Shown: one piece after another, positions 36,801 to 57,547 of the stretch | How positions within the stretch are numbered: the stretch's first letter is position 1 | Layout: each line of letters opens with the position of its first letter | Assembly: GCA_008973525.1 (NCBI GenBank) | Contig: WACJ01000428.1 | Span: forward strand, 103,487-167,486 | Direction of reading: 5' to 3' | DNA from: Stenopsyche tienmushanensis | Lineage: Eukaryota > Arthropoda > Insecta > Trichoptera > Stenopsychidae | Length of the DNA stretch: 64,000 nucleotides | Translations under genes and position numbers: made by a program | Notes under the pieces: generated by a model | Told to the model about the DNA's origin: nothing | Databases searched by the model: none | Seen by the model: the letters and a program-made list of their open reading frames with translations, nothing else

Positions 36801-39800
36801 GCTTTCGACATTGAATAGTAATCAATATTGGGCAATCGCACCATCGGTTTCAAAATGCACTGATCATTGTTGATTATTTTTTTCTCACATCAGTTTCTAT
36901 GTGAAAAAATCTTACGTATTTGTGTTGAAAATGTATCGCGTTGTGTAATCTTGTAACGTGTGGCAATTGGCACACTATCTGCATACAACTGCTTTAACAG
37001 CCAAAACATCAAATTTGTCAAATGATAAATCGAAAATTTTCTTATTCGATGTCGAATAATAAGCGCATCTTCCACGGGTGGTTGTTTAAATCGTTCATCG
37101 GAGCGCAATGTAAGCGGTTCGGATCCTTCCGAATTCTGTTTTGTGTGCATTTATAATACGCCATTGAACTCTCGTTTCGATCCATTAATCCGGAAGTTCG
37201 AAAGTAACATTCGGTATTCGGTCGATGATTTTTAATGCCGATCGTCCGGTTTAGATTGATTGATTCGTCAATAAGAGTGATGATCCCAATGGAGGCATGT
37301 GCTATATAGCTTTTGTGTTTCTTTTTTGTACGATCCGTTATGCAATGAAACAACACAATGAAAACAAAGCCTGAAAAGCGGAGCTTCGTTATAGTGAGAC
37401 GATATCAGGTATGGCGTGCGATCAAACTGTTTTTGACCCTTTGCAATTGGGATATTTTAACTTGATTCTTCGTAGAATTTTCCGCAACTTAACCCTTTGA
37501 ACAATGAGCTAATTTTAAATCATCATAAGCTTATATGCTATATTTGTATGTCCGCCACTTATCATCCATACAAATCCATTTATCTGTCAGGACCGTCGCA
37601 GCGTCGCAATACAATTCAAAACAAGATAAATAAAACACTAAAAAATTCAAATATTATTTTGAAAATATGCTCGAAGTAGCATTAAAGCATCGAGTGTTTC
37701 GTCATTTAGTGAGAATCTGATTTTGGAAGCCAGGCAACTTGCTGCTGAAAATGCACGCTCAGCCTCCACCATCAATGTGACTGATAAAATTCCTTTCTGC
37801 TGAGACACGGACTAAAACTCGCAAAAATCCCGATTTCCCGACAAATTATTTATTTCCATCGCTGGAGATGAATACTTATATACTATAATTCCTTGATGTG
37901 ATTCGTAATTATATTACGGAGGAATCCAAAAATTCTGAATCCCGTATCTATTATATTTAATATGGATATTCCCATTATTAGAGTCGAGGTGTAGTAAATA
38001 CATCACCGGTAGGGAAAGGTAATATAACAATTTGAAAAACATATATCTATACATAGATTAGACAGTTATTGCCCCTAGGCTTCGCCTAAGCTCGCCAATT
38101 AGTAATTACGCCACTGTTTCCAAGCATTCAGATTTCGGCGGGAATGTCTCGATTTAGTAGCCTTCATCGTGCTGGTGAGGTGTACGATTTCTGTTAGATA
38201 AAATTTTCAATCCCGAATTTTTCGCGATTACGTTTACTAATCCCGGGATTCACGAGCACGTAAAACTGTCCGGGATCCCGGGATTGGATTCCCTAGTTAA
38301 GACTGACCCAAAAACGGACGTTTCGTATGAAAACAATTTATTATCTAATCTAAAAACTGCATCTGGAAAATTCTATGCATCTTATTCATAACGTAGGATT
38401 TTCCTCCAAACGCCCTTTCATTTTTCATCATGAAAACGCCTCCATGCGTCATTCAATTTGTGACTTTCATCAATTGCATTGCATTCTGGACAGCTTTGAA
38501 CAAAGCTCTAGACTCTAAGCGTCTGAAATTTGCTCGATGCACATCCGTTGTTTAATAAACGGTGCGTGGCATTAATTAGATAACGAGATACCGTAATTTA
38601 TGGCTCAGTTCACTGACTTGACTTTCCGTGAATTTGACTTCTTCGCCCGTCGAAAATAACTTGTTTGAACGCAAGAACATGCGGAAGATGCTAGTCGAGT
38701 TAATTGCACCGGGATATTTCTGAAAGACGAATGGAATATGAAAGGAGCATTATAAATAGAGCGTTCGTTATCCCATCGGAGAATGAGAGACGTAATTCGA
38801 GCAGATGTTTAATGATCGCCATTATGAAATACGATTTGTTTTAATTTGCAGAAGTCCAAGACGCTTCTCCGGAAGCGCCCGAGCTTGGATGCGGCACTGG
38901 GAGCCGGGCAGGTCGCAGGAGGAGGCGCCGGGACGTCGAATGGCCCTCGACAATTCGTGATGGAGGCTCCGTGTTCCATGGTCCTGGCCCCGGCTGCTCC
39001 TCATCAGGCGCCGACCTTCAACTCGACGCCCACCTCTTCGCCCTCGACGCCCGCGCAGGAACGACACCTCTTCCTCTTCACGGATTTGCTACTCGTAGCC
39101 AAATCCAGAGGGAGCAGCAACTTTAAATTAAAGGTATGACACATCAATTGTTCTTCTAAATCAATGTATTTTCACCATATTTTTTGACTAGTGGCTTAAT
39201 AAAAATATGTAGCCAAATTTATCTTTTATTTAATATTTTGCATACATAAAAGGATAAAATCTATTAAAATTACATTCAGATGATTTTTCTGTTTGGTCAT
39301 AATATGATTAACGACTCTAAAGCCTCTTTTTAAAAGATATGAAATAGAAAGATATCAACAAATTGAATATATTTCACCATTATAAAAATTACATTTACTT
39401 TCTTCGTCATATTTTATATATTTTCAATCGTTTTTTCCCGTTCAATTTAAGTTCGTTAAGGTGGCTACTGAACCTTTTCAGTCTCCTCTGGAGCTACATC
39501 ATCTTTCATAGATGTGACAACTTGATAGACCCCCAACTGCCCACCAAGAAAGTTTAAACGTCTACTGGTGGGCGGCAGTGACCAGGTTGACCACCACTGT
39601 TTTAAACGCATCAAATTATGTCTGATCATCGACTCGCGCTTTTGCTACAGATGCATTCCAAATTCCGGAATCAAAAATAAACTTCACACCGTAAACACGC
39701 GCGGTAGAGATTCAGAAATAGGCGACTGGAAGCATCCATAACGTCCAACATACATAACTTCAATCATTAAAATAAATATCATACGAACAGGACGAGAAGT

Positions 39801-42800
39801 GCATGCAATAACTGTACACATATCGAAAGGCTTATTTAAAGAATTCGAGTAAACATCGCCAATTCCTGACCACTCCCGGAAGCATCCAGACGCAAGATAT
39901 TTTTATGCCGACAGTCGATATGCAATCCATTTTATTTCTATCCATGCGAATAATTTATTAATAACGCAATGCCCACTGGGAAGAATTTGTTATGCTGCAT
40001 TCTGCAGAAGCTCTCAAATTTTTTTAGAAACTACAGACGATCCGTTAACATAATTGGCGATGGCAACCACATGTGTAAAGTGATCATAAGAAATGCTATT
40101 ATCATAAAACAATCAAAATGAAACCCTAATATAAATGATTAACATAAATAGATGTTATATTTCCCGAAAGACACTTAAAAACCCTATTTAGGCTGGAAAT
40201 CCTTGACATCTGAAATACATTGAACCCCAAATTAAATTAATCTACTTAATCAAAATTGATATCAACCAAAACAATAAAGAGTCATTTTTATTACAACGTC
40301 TACCTGAAAGCTTTTCGTTGGTCTAAGCTCTACTTTTCATATAAAAAAGCCTTAAAATATTCGTTATTAAGTATTATAATTAGCCTTCAATTTCCAAAAG
40401 TGTTACATTACGTTTTAAATGAGTCCGATAATCTCCAGATAAATTTCATTTTTGTTATCATCATCAGTTGAGGTTGCCAAGCTTTTACACACAGTTGACA
40501 ATCCACTACTGAAGTTAATGGTGTCAATCTATCAAAACCATATGTGCTAAACGGCCACAGGTTTATTAAATCATGCTTGAATATTAAACATATATAATTA
40601 TTTTGCATAGTTATTTCAATAACATTAAAGTAGCAGATCAATAACTATTACACTTAAACAAAAACAAAGTGCATTTTAAAACTGTATAATTCAGAAATAT
40701 GATGCATCATATTTCTATTTCAATTGCCTATCTACATATTCATATTCATAGATTTGGCTGCCAAGATTTTATTTAATTTTAAGATTCACGCACTTCACTC
40801 ATATTATAATATTGGGAGTGACTATTTCTTTTTGAATTTGTTCACCGTGCTGAATTTGCCAACCGGTATCTAATTCTATTCCTGATACTGCAAATTTAAT
40901 TCATTTAACAACCATCATTTCATATAGAAAAACCAAAGTAAGCGTTCAATCTTCACCTTTCAATTGAATGTATATATAAGTTTGGATACTCATTTTTCCC
41001 GAAAAAGATGAAAAACACAGCATGAAATATTATTAACTTTTATACAAAGAGTTAAGTCTAAAGCCCTTTCTATATTTGATCATCTTCAGAGAATTTCTTG
41101 TTTATATTCAGAAACCATGGATTGAATCAAGTTAGCGGTGTCTTTGAATATGTAACTGCTATCAAAATAAATATCTATCATCCGTATAATTGTCACATTT
41201 GCTCTTTAACTCAGTGATTCCTTTTTATCCTATTTGAATAATCCTAGTGTTAAAATAATTGAAATATGTATTTTTAAACCTTTCTATTTTATATTTCAGG
41301 AAACAGTGCGTGTGTCAGAGCTCTGGGTATCTCCTGGTAATTCAGATACGAATTTTTTGCTTGGATGGGCAGGCTCTGTCACGCCTACGACGTACATCCT
41401 CACGTATCCCACCCAAGCTGCCAGAGATTCATGGTTCAGGTAAATTGAATCATCACTTAATGGCTAATTCCTACAACAAAATACAACAATCCAAGAACAC
41501 AATTAAAATCAAATTTTACTATTTTTTTAGAAAAATTCAGAATGCGCTGAATGTAAAAATGGAAAATGAACCAAAGACGACCAACGTTCAAATTTTATTC
41601 AAAGACAGCACAAGTGCTATTGAATTCGTAAGTATAAATATTGTCATATTAATTCATACAATTGTATTTATTATACACATTTCACATGCATTCATATCGA
41701 TATATATAAATTTGTATTTTAGTGTAAAACTCTATCCGTTACTCCCGATATGACAACTGCGATGGTAATCAGACAAGCTTTACAGTTAGTGCAAGGTGGC
41801 GTTAGCTCTGAAGGGAACACAGCATGGGGTCCAGCCAGAGACTTTTGCTTATGGGTGAGAAGCTCGAGGGATTCAGCTCCTGTACCTTTAATAGGATGTG
41901 AACGTCCACATGCCATTCAGGTATTTATTTATTATTCATTTGATTTTATGCTAATCATTAGAAAAACTATAACATTATTAACCGTGTATTTATATTATAG
42001 ATGTCTCGCATCAGACAAACGCTTTCCAATGATGAAGGTTTTGATTTGGAGCATGTGAATTCTAAAAACAATCCCTGCGGAATGATATTTGAGCTTAGAA
42101 AAATCAACAGAAGCGTCGTAAAAACGTATGTTTATTGAAACAAATCTAAATGATATTCATTGTATATTAGGATTCATAATAATTCCAAATATTTTACAGA
42201 AAAACTCCATTAAAACTATTCAGACGTTCATCGGGAAAGCTTTTTGGAGTATCATTGGTTAGATTGTGCCCAAGCGGGTCTCTGCCAGCAGCCGTTCTCA
42301 CCATGCTCAGAGTGGTACATCGACGTGGACCACATACTCAAGGCATATTTAGAAAAAGTGCTAATGCAAAAGCACTTAAACATTTACGAGAAAAGGTACA
42401 TCACGTTAAACCTGATTATATTAAATAATCCATTGAGTTATAAAAATAAATCAGTAAATCATCAATTTTAACCGAAAGCATAAACTAAATATTGTTTTTA
42501 TTTATAGGTTGATAATGCTGGAGCAGCAGGTGCACGTTGTCCAGAGCTCGATAGCGCTCCAGTGCTACTAGTTGCATCGTTGCTAAAAGATTTCCTCCGA
42601 AGTTTACCGCAACCACTCATGTATGATACACTGTATTCAAATTGGATCAATGTACTATGTAAGTTATTTAAAAAATATGTTTATAAACAACATTACATCT
42701 GTAATACGGTCAAAAATATCTAATAAATTGACATTATTTTAACGAGAGATTCTGTTTGTTTCAGCTTTAAATCCAACGGAGAAAATACCGACTATGAGAT

Positions 42801-45286
42801 CCTTGCTATTGAAGTTACCAAAAGCTCACTACAATCTGTTATCACATTTTGTCGCCTTATTGCATGCCATCGCAAGAAAATCATCAATCAATCTTATGTG
42901 TCCGATGAATTTAGCCGTATGTGTCGGTCCAAGTTTACTCTGGCCTGCAGTTCCGTGTGATACGGCACCAAAAGCCGTCCCCGCCTTAATAGAGCTTCTT
43001 ATATTAAATGCTGAAATTTTATTTGGACCTCATCTGCATAGCATATTTGGAAAGGGCAGTCCTGAGCCATCTGCTAGTTTGTCTTTGGACTCTGGAGCGG
43101 AGGAAAGCGATAGTTTACATTCTGTTGGACTATCATTAGACTCGCTAGATTTAACGTGCACTAGAAAAGAAAAACTTTCCCTGAGTAGAGATTCCGGTTT
43201 AACTCTTTCTGAAGACGATTCAAACAGCAATGGAGGTAATAGTCCAGCCCCTCGTAATGGTCAAAATAACCAAATTTTGCCACAAGCTGGTATTCAAACT
43301 CATCAAGCTCAGAGGGTTTATGCTAAATGTTACACAACCGATTTACAAAATATCAACGGTCTTCCAAATTCAAACGTTGGAAACTATGATGTTGTCAGGA
43401 AAAAAAATATGTATGTTAAAAATACCGATATGGAAAATTATTCGAGAAAATATCCGCATGATAATTTATATGCTTCAAACCTTGAAGTTCAAAAGACGAT
43501 TGAGATGCAACAAAAAATTTATGACTCCATAGCTGCGCAAAATCGATACAATTCCGATTATCATGATTCTCAACCGATATACGGAACATCCACACAAAAT
43601 ACTCCATCACACCCCAACAGAGTTATGCATAATGGCATTCAAACACAAGGATTAGTGAATAATTCATCTCCATCAAAGTTTCTCACCGGACTCGAACCAG
43701 AAAAACCTCCCCGTCTAGGTATCAATCGATCAAATCGAAATGCTAAAGTTTATAGCATGCATATCGAGAACACCACAGAACAAGCTCCTCCAAATAGAGT
43801 ATTTTGCAGGGCTAAAAGCTCTGATGACCTTTTAGAAAAACGCAATGATAAGAGTGAAAGAAATATATACAATTTAAGAGGAAGCCAGGAAAATATCTAT
43901 GGAAATATAATTCATGATAATAAATCTCAGCACTCACCGAGAGCAAAGTTTCAAAAGAATAATGTATCAGACTCTACAAAATTAGAGCCGCCTCTTCAGA
44001 GTTATTCACGCGTGTATGGAGGCTGGGAACAGAGAGTTTCAAACTATACTAATCGTCAAAATGTATCTGGATACTCTAACGAGACTAAATATCTTAAACA
44101 ATCCGTCAATTTGAATGAAAGTATATATGATACAGCACCCAATTCGCAACAAATGAAACAAAATACACATTTAAATCAAGAAAGCGATAAATCACCATCT
44201 TCGACGATTTTCACTAGAAAAGATTGGTCCAGGCAAGCATCGCGTACCAAAAGTTTAGATGTTGCAGCAGGCGATTGTCCATATTCTACCGGAGCTTATC
44301 AAACTGCAGAGAATGACTGTCTTATTTACAGACCGCTTAATGAACGAATTCAAAATATGCATAGGGAAGAAAATTCAGACGTTACATACAGACTACAGTG
44401 TGACGCTCGATCCATAGATCCTGCTCATATATGCACAAAAAAGTGCCTGACGCCTGTAAATGTAAATATTCCAGTTTACAAGACCCCCGATTACGTTGAT
44501 ATGGCTCAGAGGCAATACACTTCTAGAAGTGTTCATAATATCAAAATTGTTAACCAAAAACAAAATATTATACCAGAAGTAAAAAAGGCTTCTATAACAC
44601 CAAAAATTAATGCTCGAAAATCCGGCCACAGCTCTAAATACGAAAAGAATTTATATGGCGGTAAACTGACACATTCTAAATCATTAGCAAATATTGTCCT
44701 TCATAGCAATTCCAGCAGTAGCGATACATTGTACCAGCCTTCTAATCAATCGAATCAAAGTTCGTCATCCAAGCACGATAATTCATACTCTAAAATCGAA
44801 TTTTCAGACGATGCAAACAAAACTCCTCAAAGGAAAAATGATTTGGACGTATTCTGCGAAAGTATTTATGGTAAAATGGGGAGCCGAGAAGGTATTTATT
44901 CTTCGGATATTTACACCGCTAAACCGACGTCCATAGAATCACACAGTGAATCCCATGATAATTCGGACCAAATTGATTATCAACGCGACACTGGATTAAG
45001 AAACCCTCTAGCGCCTCCAGTTCCACCCAGAAAGGCTTCGCACAACAGTCCTTTAAAAAACTTACCACCAGTTCATCTCGCCGGCGATGAACGAAAATCT
45101 CGATCCAAATCCGTTTCGTCAATTTATCAAGAACAGACTGATGTAAAAAATAATTTAAAGGACAATAAAAATTCTGGCGGTACCCGTGCCCCGATTACCA
45201 GTTACCATATAGGAAATTCATCTGAAAAATTTATATTAGCATTAGAAGATTCCGGAACGGACACGGAATCTGAATCTTATGTGTAG
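33869..45286 (+). CDS. ARHGAP20-like Rho GTPase-activating protein (5' end not found)
   Basis: Exons joined in phase: 33869-34033, 38852-39133, 41300-41439, 41531-41627, 41723-41920, 42001-42125, 42200-42395, 42508-42658, 42765-45286; all introns are GT/AG. They give 1291 residues, counted from the first exon found. A PH domain (about 126-210, starting RHLFLFTDLLLVAKS) is followed by a Ras-associating domain (about 229-297, CKTLSVTPD to ERPHAIQ). Next comes a RhoGAP domain (about 350-548) with the catalytic arginine finger in GIFRKSA (about R387) and the family motif NLAVCVGPSLLWP. The order PH-RA-RhoGAP is that of ARHGAP20, a Rap-regulated GAP that switches off Rho GTPases at membranes and the cytoskeleton. 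The remaining 740 residues look disordered: many IYG/IYD/IYS motifs, a proline motif APPVPPRK and the C-terminus ESYV. The start codon and first exon(s) are missing, perhaps in the 33 kb upstream. The first two exons are GC-rich and the others AT-rich. Confidence 0.88.
34034..35754. other. RhoGAP intron, left part
   Basis: Intronic, AT-rich. A stretch near 35520-35600 resembles 62750-62830, sharing TGCAA(C/T)G.TAACA and TCTTCC.TTG.CTTCT. No other feature seen. Confidence 0.45.
35755..35955 (-). repeat. Dispersed repeat within RhoGAP intron
   Basis: Matches 27770-27965. The - strand is open at the end of a 106-codon frame reading HPAGILNECIDERFCDRL then NRECGRFVKTE and stop. It starts near GGAGGGACTGGACTC, a block also seen as GAAAGGACTAGACTC at 63910. 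Unidentified transposon-derived sequence. Confidence 0.5.
35956..37639. other. RhoGAP intron, middle part
   Basis: Intronic DNA with a short ATG-repeat microsatellite at about 36077-36098. No exon or RNA gene recognised. Confidence 0.45.
37640..38295 (-). mobile_element. Non-autonomous hAT element, copy C
   Basis: Starts on the - strand with TAGGGAATCCAATCCCGGGA at 38295. Toward its other end it reads IRFSLNDETLDALMLLRAYF then QNNI and a stop, the typical last residues of a hAT transposase. The middle is deleted and the main dimerisation motif is lost here (compare copy B). It lies in the intron before 38852. Confidence 0.65.
39134..41299. other. RhoGAP intron
   Basis: AT-rich intron. Apart from the hAT terminus ending at 39599, nothing is recognised. 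Confidence 0.5.
39540..39599 (-). mobile_element. hAT-type terminus
   Basis: Read on the - strand from 39599, the sequence CAGTGGTGGTCAACCTGGTC is followed by GCCGCCCACCAGTAGACG. CAG(T/A)GG...AACCTGG with a GCCCACC subterminus is a common hAT end. A related end, CAGAGGTGGTCAACCTAG, begins at 62968. The other end of this element was not found. Confidence 0.5.
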
Positions 45287-46399
45287 AGCTATTTATTTTG
45301 TGAGCATTTTATAAAACACATTGAGTATTCATATATTATGACACGACTTTATTTTCTATTTTAAACATATATTAAATAATTTGTTTTTATGAAATGTAAT
45401 ATTTTTGGATGAGAAACTTTAAATAGTGCACTTATATATTGTTGACTTGTATGTATCATAAGTATATATCGTAATGTTAATTAATCGCCATATCATTTTT
45501 TCAAAGATATTAAGACATATTTATAATTATATTTGTTACTGTGTATAGAAAATTCTTTTTAAGCTAATACATTTAATGTTAGATTAGCCGCATGTATTAT
45601 TTCTGATTAAATGTATTATTAAAGAATTAATTCTGAGTGTCATGAAAATTTTATTTTTTACAAATTGTATGTAAATATTTTTAATAAACTTATTTTGCAT
45701 TTTCTTATGATGTATTTATTTTTATTCAAAATTATAATTGAGTATATCAAACGTCAGACTCACCTAACAAAAAAAAAATCTAAAACCTCAGTTTTTAAAC
45801 TATCGACTCTCAAAGTCTAATATTACAGATAATTAAATTCAAATGTAATAAAATAATTTTCAATAAAGTTTATCTTTCAATTTTGAACAGAAATGTCAAT
45901 TTTGACAGATGAAAGCTGCGGCAGAAATCAGTGCTACCAACAATGTCAAACAAAAACAATCATGTTAATGGGTTTAAATAAGAATAAACTAAATTATTTT
46001 AACACATCATTATAAGTATGCATTACAAAATCTAAGGACTTCATTAAATATAATAAAAAATTATTTTGCGTATTTCATCAAATTAATTTATTAGTTTAAA
46101 TTTTATTTCCATTGTTGCTCTTAATAAATAAATATATTAAATTAATTAAATTCTTATTTATAAAATGTATACAAAAGTCACCAAAAACATGAATGTGTTT
46201 ATATTTTTTTAACTACACAAAAATGATATTTGAATAATTTATAATAATCACAAGGAAAATAAAATGATCAGAAAGTAATATTTTATAAATAACCACAAAG
46301 TCGATCAGTCGTTACACATTTAGGTCGGTTATATATGGTGTCGGTACTAAGTTGGTAGACCTGCGTGTGCGGGCTGTCAGTCAGGTGTTAATATAGAAA
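45287..46399. other. RhoGAP 3' UTR and RhoGAP-ATE1 intergenic region
   Basis: About 1.1 kb of AT-rich DNA between two genes on the same strand. Poly(A) signals AATAAA are at 45683-45688 and 45862-45867, either of which could end the RhoGAP transcript. The ATE1 promoter must lie in the right part, but no clear core element was identified. Confidence 0.55.
45683..45688 (+). terminator. Candidate poly(A) signal of the RhoGAP gene
   Basis: AATAAA 397 bases after the RhoGAP stop codon. A second AATAAA lies at 45862-45867. Confidence 0.4.
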
Positions 46400-53749
<7,350 letters not shown>

Positions 53750-54575
53750 GGCATTTAGCTAATTATTGTAGATGATCATATTATTTCAAATAACTCATTC
53801 AGAACAATGTAATTTACGATGCAAAGTAAAAAAATATTTTCTCAGCGTAATATTTTGTGATCTTAGAAAATCGGTTATATATTTGATTTAAGCATTTAAA
53901 AAAGCACTTCAACTAAAAATCCTTAACATAAATATATATTTTTTACACAAACTAAGCTCGTGTACATAATATATATTGTTTTAATTGAAATAGCTACGTT
54001 AATCTCGTGTAGGACAAATTACATTAGAGCAATTTTAGGCATTCCAATTAATTTCAGTGTGCTTTTCCAAGACGATGTAGATTAATTCTTATCATCAGTC
54101 ATATGTTATCTATTTGTATTTCTTCTTTATGTACATTTATGTTATTAGGATTTTTTAAAATATCAATGCATTTTAGCTATTGAGTGTCAATTTAAATAAT
54201 TCAATTTGTTTGAAGCATTTTAACTTTGATATTCCATTTTATCTCTAAATGAAACCTAACGGCGATCGGATATCAATTTGGCTTTTATTAACAAATTTCC
54301 AAAAATGACTCGTGTAAATCTCAAAAACTATATTGTATTTTTTTACTTACAAACTTCTGATGGCATCTTAAAAATATCGGATTTTAGCAAATTATCCTTA
54401 ATAAATATAATTAAAAGTCAGATTCAATTTAAAAATTATATTTAAAAAATATATATTTATACTAGTCTTACAAATTAAATAAATTAAACTGTATGTTACA
54501 AAACAATGTCTATTTATTTACTAATAAATAATTTGTCATTTATTTTTATTTTGATTCATTATTTATCTCGTAATT
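53750..54575. other. ATE1-SLC17 convergent 3' region
   Basis: AT-rich DNA that must hold both 3' UTRs. AATAAA-type signals occur on the + strand at about 54400 and on the - strand (TTTATT) at 54545-54550 and 54513-54518. No other feature. Confidence 0.5.
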
Positions 54576-57077
54576 TCAATTTACACTTGATATCTCAGTC
54601 TTGGGCTTAGCTGAACGTTCTTCAGTATTCTTCTTATCAACACTTTCTGTTGTGTTTGTTTTATCATTCCAGTATTGTACATTGCCAGATCCAAATATAA
54701 CAAAAAATACACCTGCAATGCAGTATACACCCGCCCCTATCAAAAATATTATTCGCCATTCTTCCACACCATTCTGAAATAATAAACCGAACAAGTAAAA
54801 TAAAATGATAATACAAATTCATTTCAGCATTGAATTTATTATTCAATATATCAATGTTGATTTCGATAATTTCTCGCATGCAAAAAGTGTACGTAGGGTG
54901 GCCGGTAAGGACTGCTCTTTTTTTTGACTTCTTGAAACCACTAGTGTTCTGAACATGGGAATAAATTAGCTAAAGACTTAAAACTAAGTAACCCTTAAGC
55001 TAGAAAGATATATAAATAGATATGTGTATATTATAACTAGATAACAATAGATAAAATAAATATATATTTATTGGGAAGGGGTGAGAAAATGAATTGCATT
55101 CGCTATCATATAAGTTTCCGGCCACAGTTAGGGTCGTCAGGATCGAGTATAGATCATAGCAAGCTTCGGGAAGAATTCAATCCCTGTAACTATTATAAAA
55201 AGTCCTAAACGAAGAGGAATGATCACATGGTCTGTGTGTCCAATGGGTCCACTCTTCAGACTGCTGATATGGCGAAAGAGCTCCTAACGATAGAATGCCA
55301 TACCCGAACATGTCCACAGAACATATTCTGAATATAGTAATCGGCTTAAACATGAACGTGGTTTTATTAAATATTTAAACAAGAATTTAACAACATTACT
55401 TACTCGTTCTTTTGTGAAATGAGCTGTTATCAATGGTGTGATAAATCCTGTAGCACTAGCCAAAAAATTAGCAATACTATACAAAATTCCTACATAGTTG
55501 GGTGATAAATCCTGATGATTATGAAGATTTGTTAATGTTGCTGCTCCGTTTACTCCCAAAGATGCAGTGAGTATTGCAACACTTAATACTTGGTCACAAC
55601 CAACAAACGTCAGTGCGATGAGAAGAACACCGGGAATGAAATGTGCTGCAATCAAATATCAATTTTATTTATTATTGCAAATAATATACGCATAATAATA
55701 TAAAAATTAGACTTACAAAAAATGACGAAAACTTTCCGAATCATAGTAACTGAAATCTTTTCCTTCTTCATTAATATATCACCGACCGAACCGAATACAA
55801 AGCCCATCAACACGCGGCTCAAATAAGGTAAACTGGCAAGAATTCCAGCTTTTGTTATATCAAACCCGAGCACTTGAGCAATGAATTTTGGCCCTGAAGT
55901 CATCTGAAAATAAAGTCCCCAAGTGCTTCCAAAATGCAAAACAGTAAAAGCCCAAAATGGTACGGAGAGTAAGATATCTTTCATCGGCGGGAACGGCTGC
56001 AAAATTGTAACGGTTTGTAAATATAACTAAAATTTAAAATTACAGTTTATTTAATTTTATTAAACAATTATGTACCTTCTTTTGACTCATTTTATTTCCG
56101 ATGCGTTCCAAAATGTAATCCTTTTCCTTTTGAAGAATCCTCGGATGATCGCAGGGGGAATTAGTAACAACTAAAAACCAAATCCCCGACCATAATATTG
56201 TAACAATTCCAGGTATGTAGAATGCCCATTCCCATCCTAAATATGAGATTAGAAATCCACAAAATGACCATGTTATAACAGTGCCAAACGTTCCACCCAA
56301 TAAAGCACCAATAAATTTTCCTTTTTCTTCAGGTGGTGCCCAGTTTGCCACTAAAGAATGGAGCGATGGATACACGACGCCCTGGAAAATAACGATATCA
56401 TTATTTATGATTATAATCAAGCGTTATATATTATTTAATAAGATTACGATAGGTACCCCTAAGCAGCCGATCAAAAACCGGAACGCTATCATGGTTTCAT
56501 ATCCTAAACTGGCAGCTTGAGGACTGAACAATGTAAAAATACCGGATAGAAAAACAGATACTCCAACTATTATCCGTGGACCGTACATATCGGCAAAAAA
56601 TCCACCACACAGCGACAATATCAAATAGCCCCAAAAATATGATCCTAATACCAGTCCTTGTTGTTTTACTGTCCAATCAAATTTTACAGGACCCTGTTAA
56701 CAATAACGCTTTTTAAGTTAATCATAAAAATTTTAAACGAATATTTGTATATTATAAAATATATATTTTTTACCTCTTCGTGTATAGGTTTGACTTCAAC
56801 GTGATTTGTATCATTGAAATTCTCAAAGCTATTTAAGTTCTTTTGTATGCATATCGAATCCACACTGAAACGTTATGAAAACATTATTTCATAAATGGCT
56901 CTCGTTTAGCATTTATGACGTGATTATAATTATTGTATATCAACCTATTGTTTGAGGTACGACTTTCGACATTAACCATCTCCAAAATATTAAGACTTAT
57001 GTTGACTCGCATCATGTATGACACCCAACAAGCTGTGAACATCATCACGCCGATGTAGAATCTGGTTGGGATAGCAT
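54576..57077 (-). CDS. SLC17-family anion transporter (MFS), first exon missing
   Basis: Exons on the - strand, 5' to 3': 57077-56945, 56864-56774, 56693-56457, 56381-56076, 55996-55717, 55645-55404, 54773-54576. All join in phase, giving 495 residues after one upstream base. The product is a 12-helix major facilitator. SLC17 features: MRVNISLN in helix 1, GLVLGSYFWGYLILSLCGGF then FADMYGPR in helix 2, FRFLIGCLGGVVYPSLHSL then VANWAPPEEKGK in helix 4, GWEWAFYIPG, SPCDHPRILQKEKDYI, and NLHNHQDLSPNYVGILYSIA. Family members (sialin, phosphate cotransporter-like, VGLUT) move organic anions or phosphate coupled to H+ or Na+; the substrate cannot be read here. The C-terminus is a hydrophilic, KKNTEE-rich tail. 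The initiating exon must lie above 57077 and end in phase 1; I did not find it. Confidence 0.88.
54900..55380. other. SLC17 intron insert of unknown origin
   Basis: The last SLC17 intron (54774-55403) is the longest of this otherwise compact gene. It carries a more GC-balanced block (about 55075-55330) unlike its AT-rich neighbours, so it may contain a degraded insertion. No motif recognised. Confidence 0.3.
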
Positions 57078-57547
57078 CTAAAAATATAAGGATAGATTAA
57101 ATTAAACGAAAATATTGTTTACTTCTGTTATTTAAATCGTTGTTTCCACACGACATATGTTCTCTAACTATATTTGGAAGCAATTACTCTTATGGCTTTC
57201 AATTAAAGATAACGCTTCTACTTTTATTATGATATTTAAGCTCTTCAAATATTATTGAAATTACTGGTACATATGAAAGGGAACTTATATAGTGTAATAA
57301 TGCGTTTAATCATTTTAAATATATTGAATTGAAATCCTCAGTTTCCTAGTGTTTTCAGCTCATTATTAGAATATATTGTTACCAGACTATAAAAGTCTTC
57401 GTCAGTGTATTGATATTTTGCAACGTTTATATTATATCAAGATGTAAGCACATTTAAGTGCTTTTTAATTATCTGATGAATTTATTTACTAAAAAAATTC
57501 CTTTCGCGTTAAGAACGTGAAAGAATACAACTGACTTTGGCGATCTA

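Noticed and set aside
41259..41753. 164-codon + strand frame across RhoGAP exons
   Set aside because: It is a shadow frame running over two real exons and their introns; the in-phase exons at 41300 and 41531 explain the conserved sequence.
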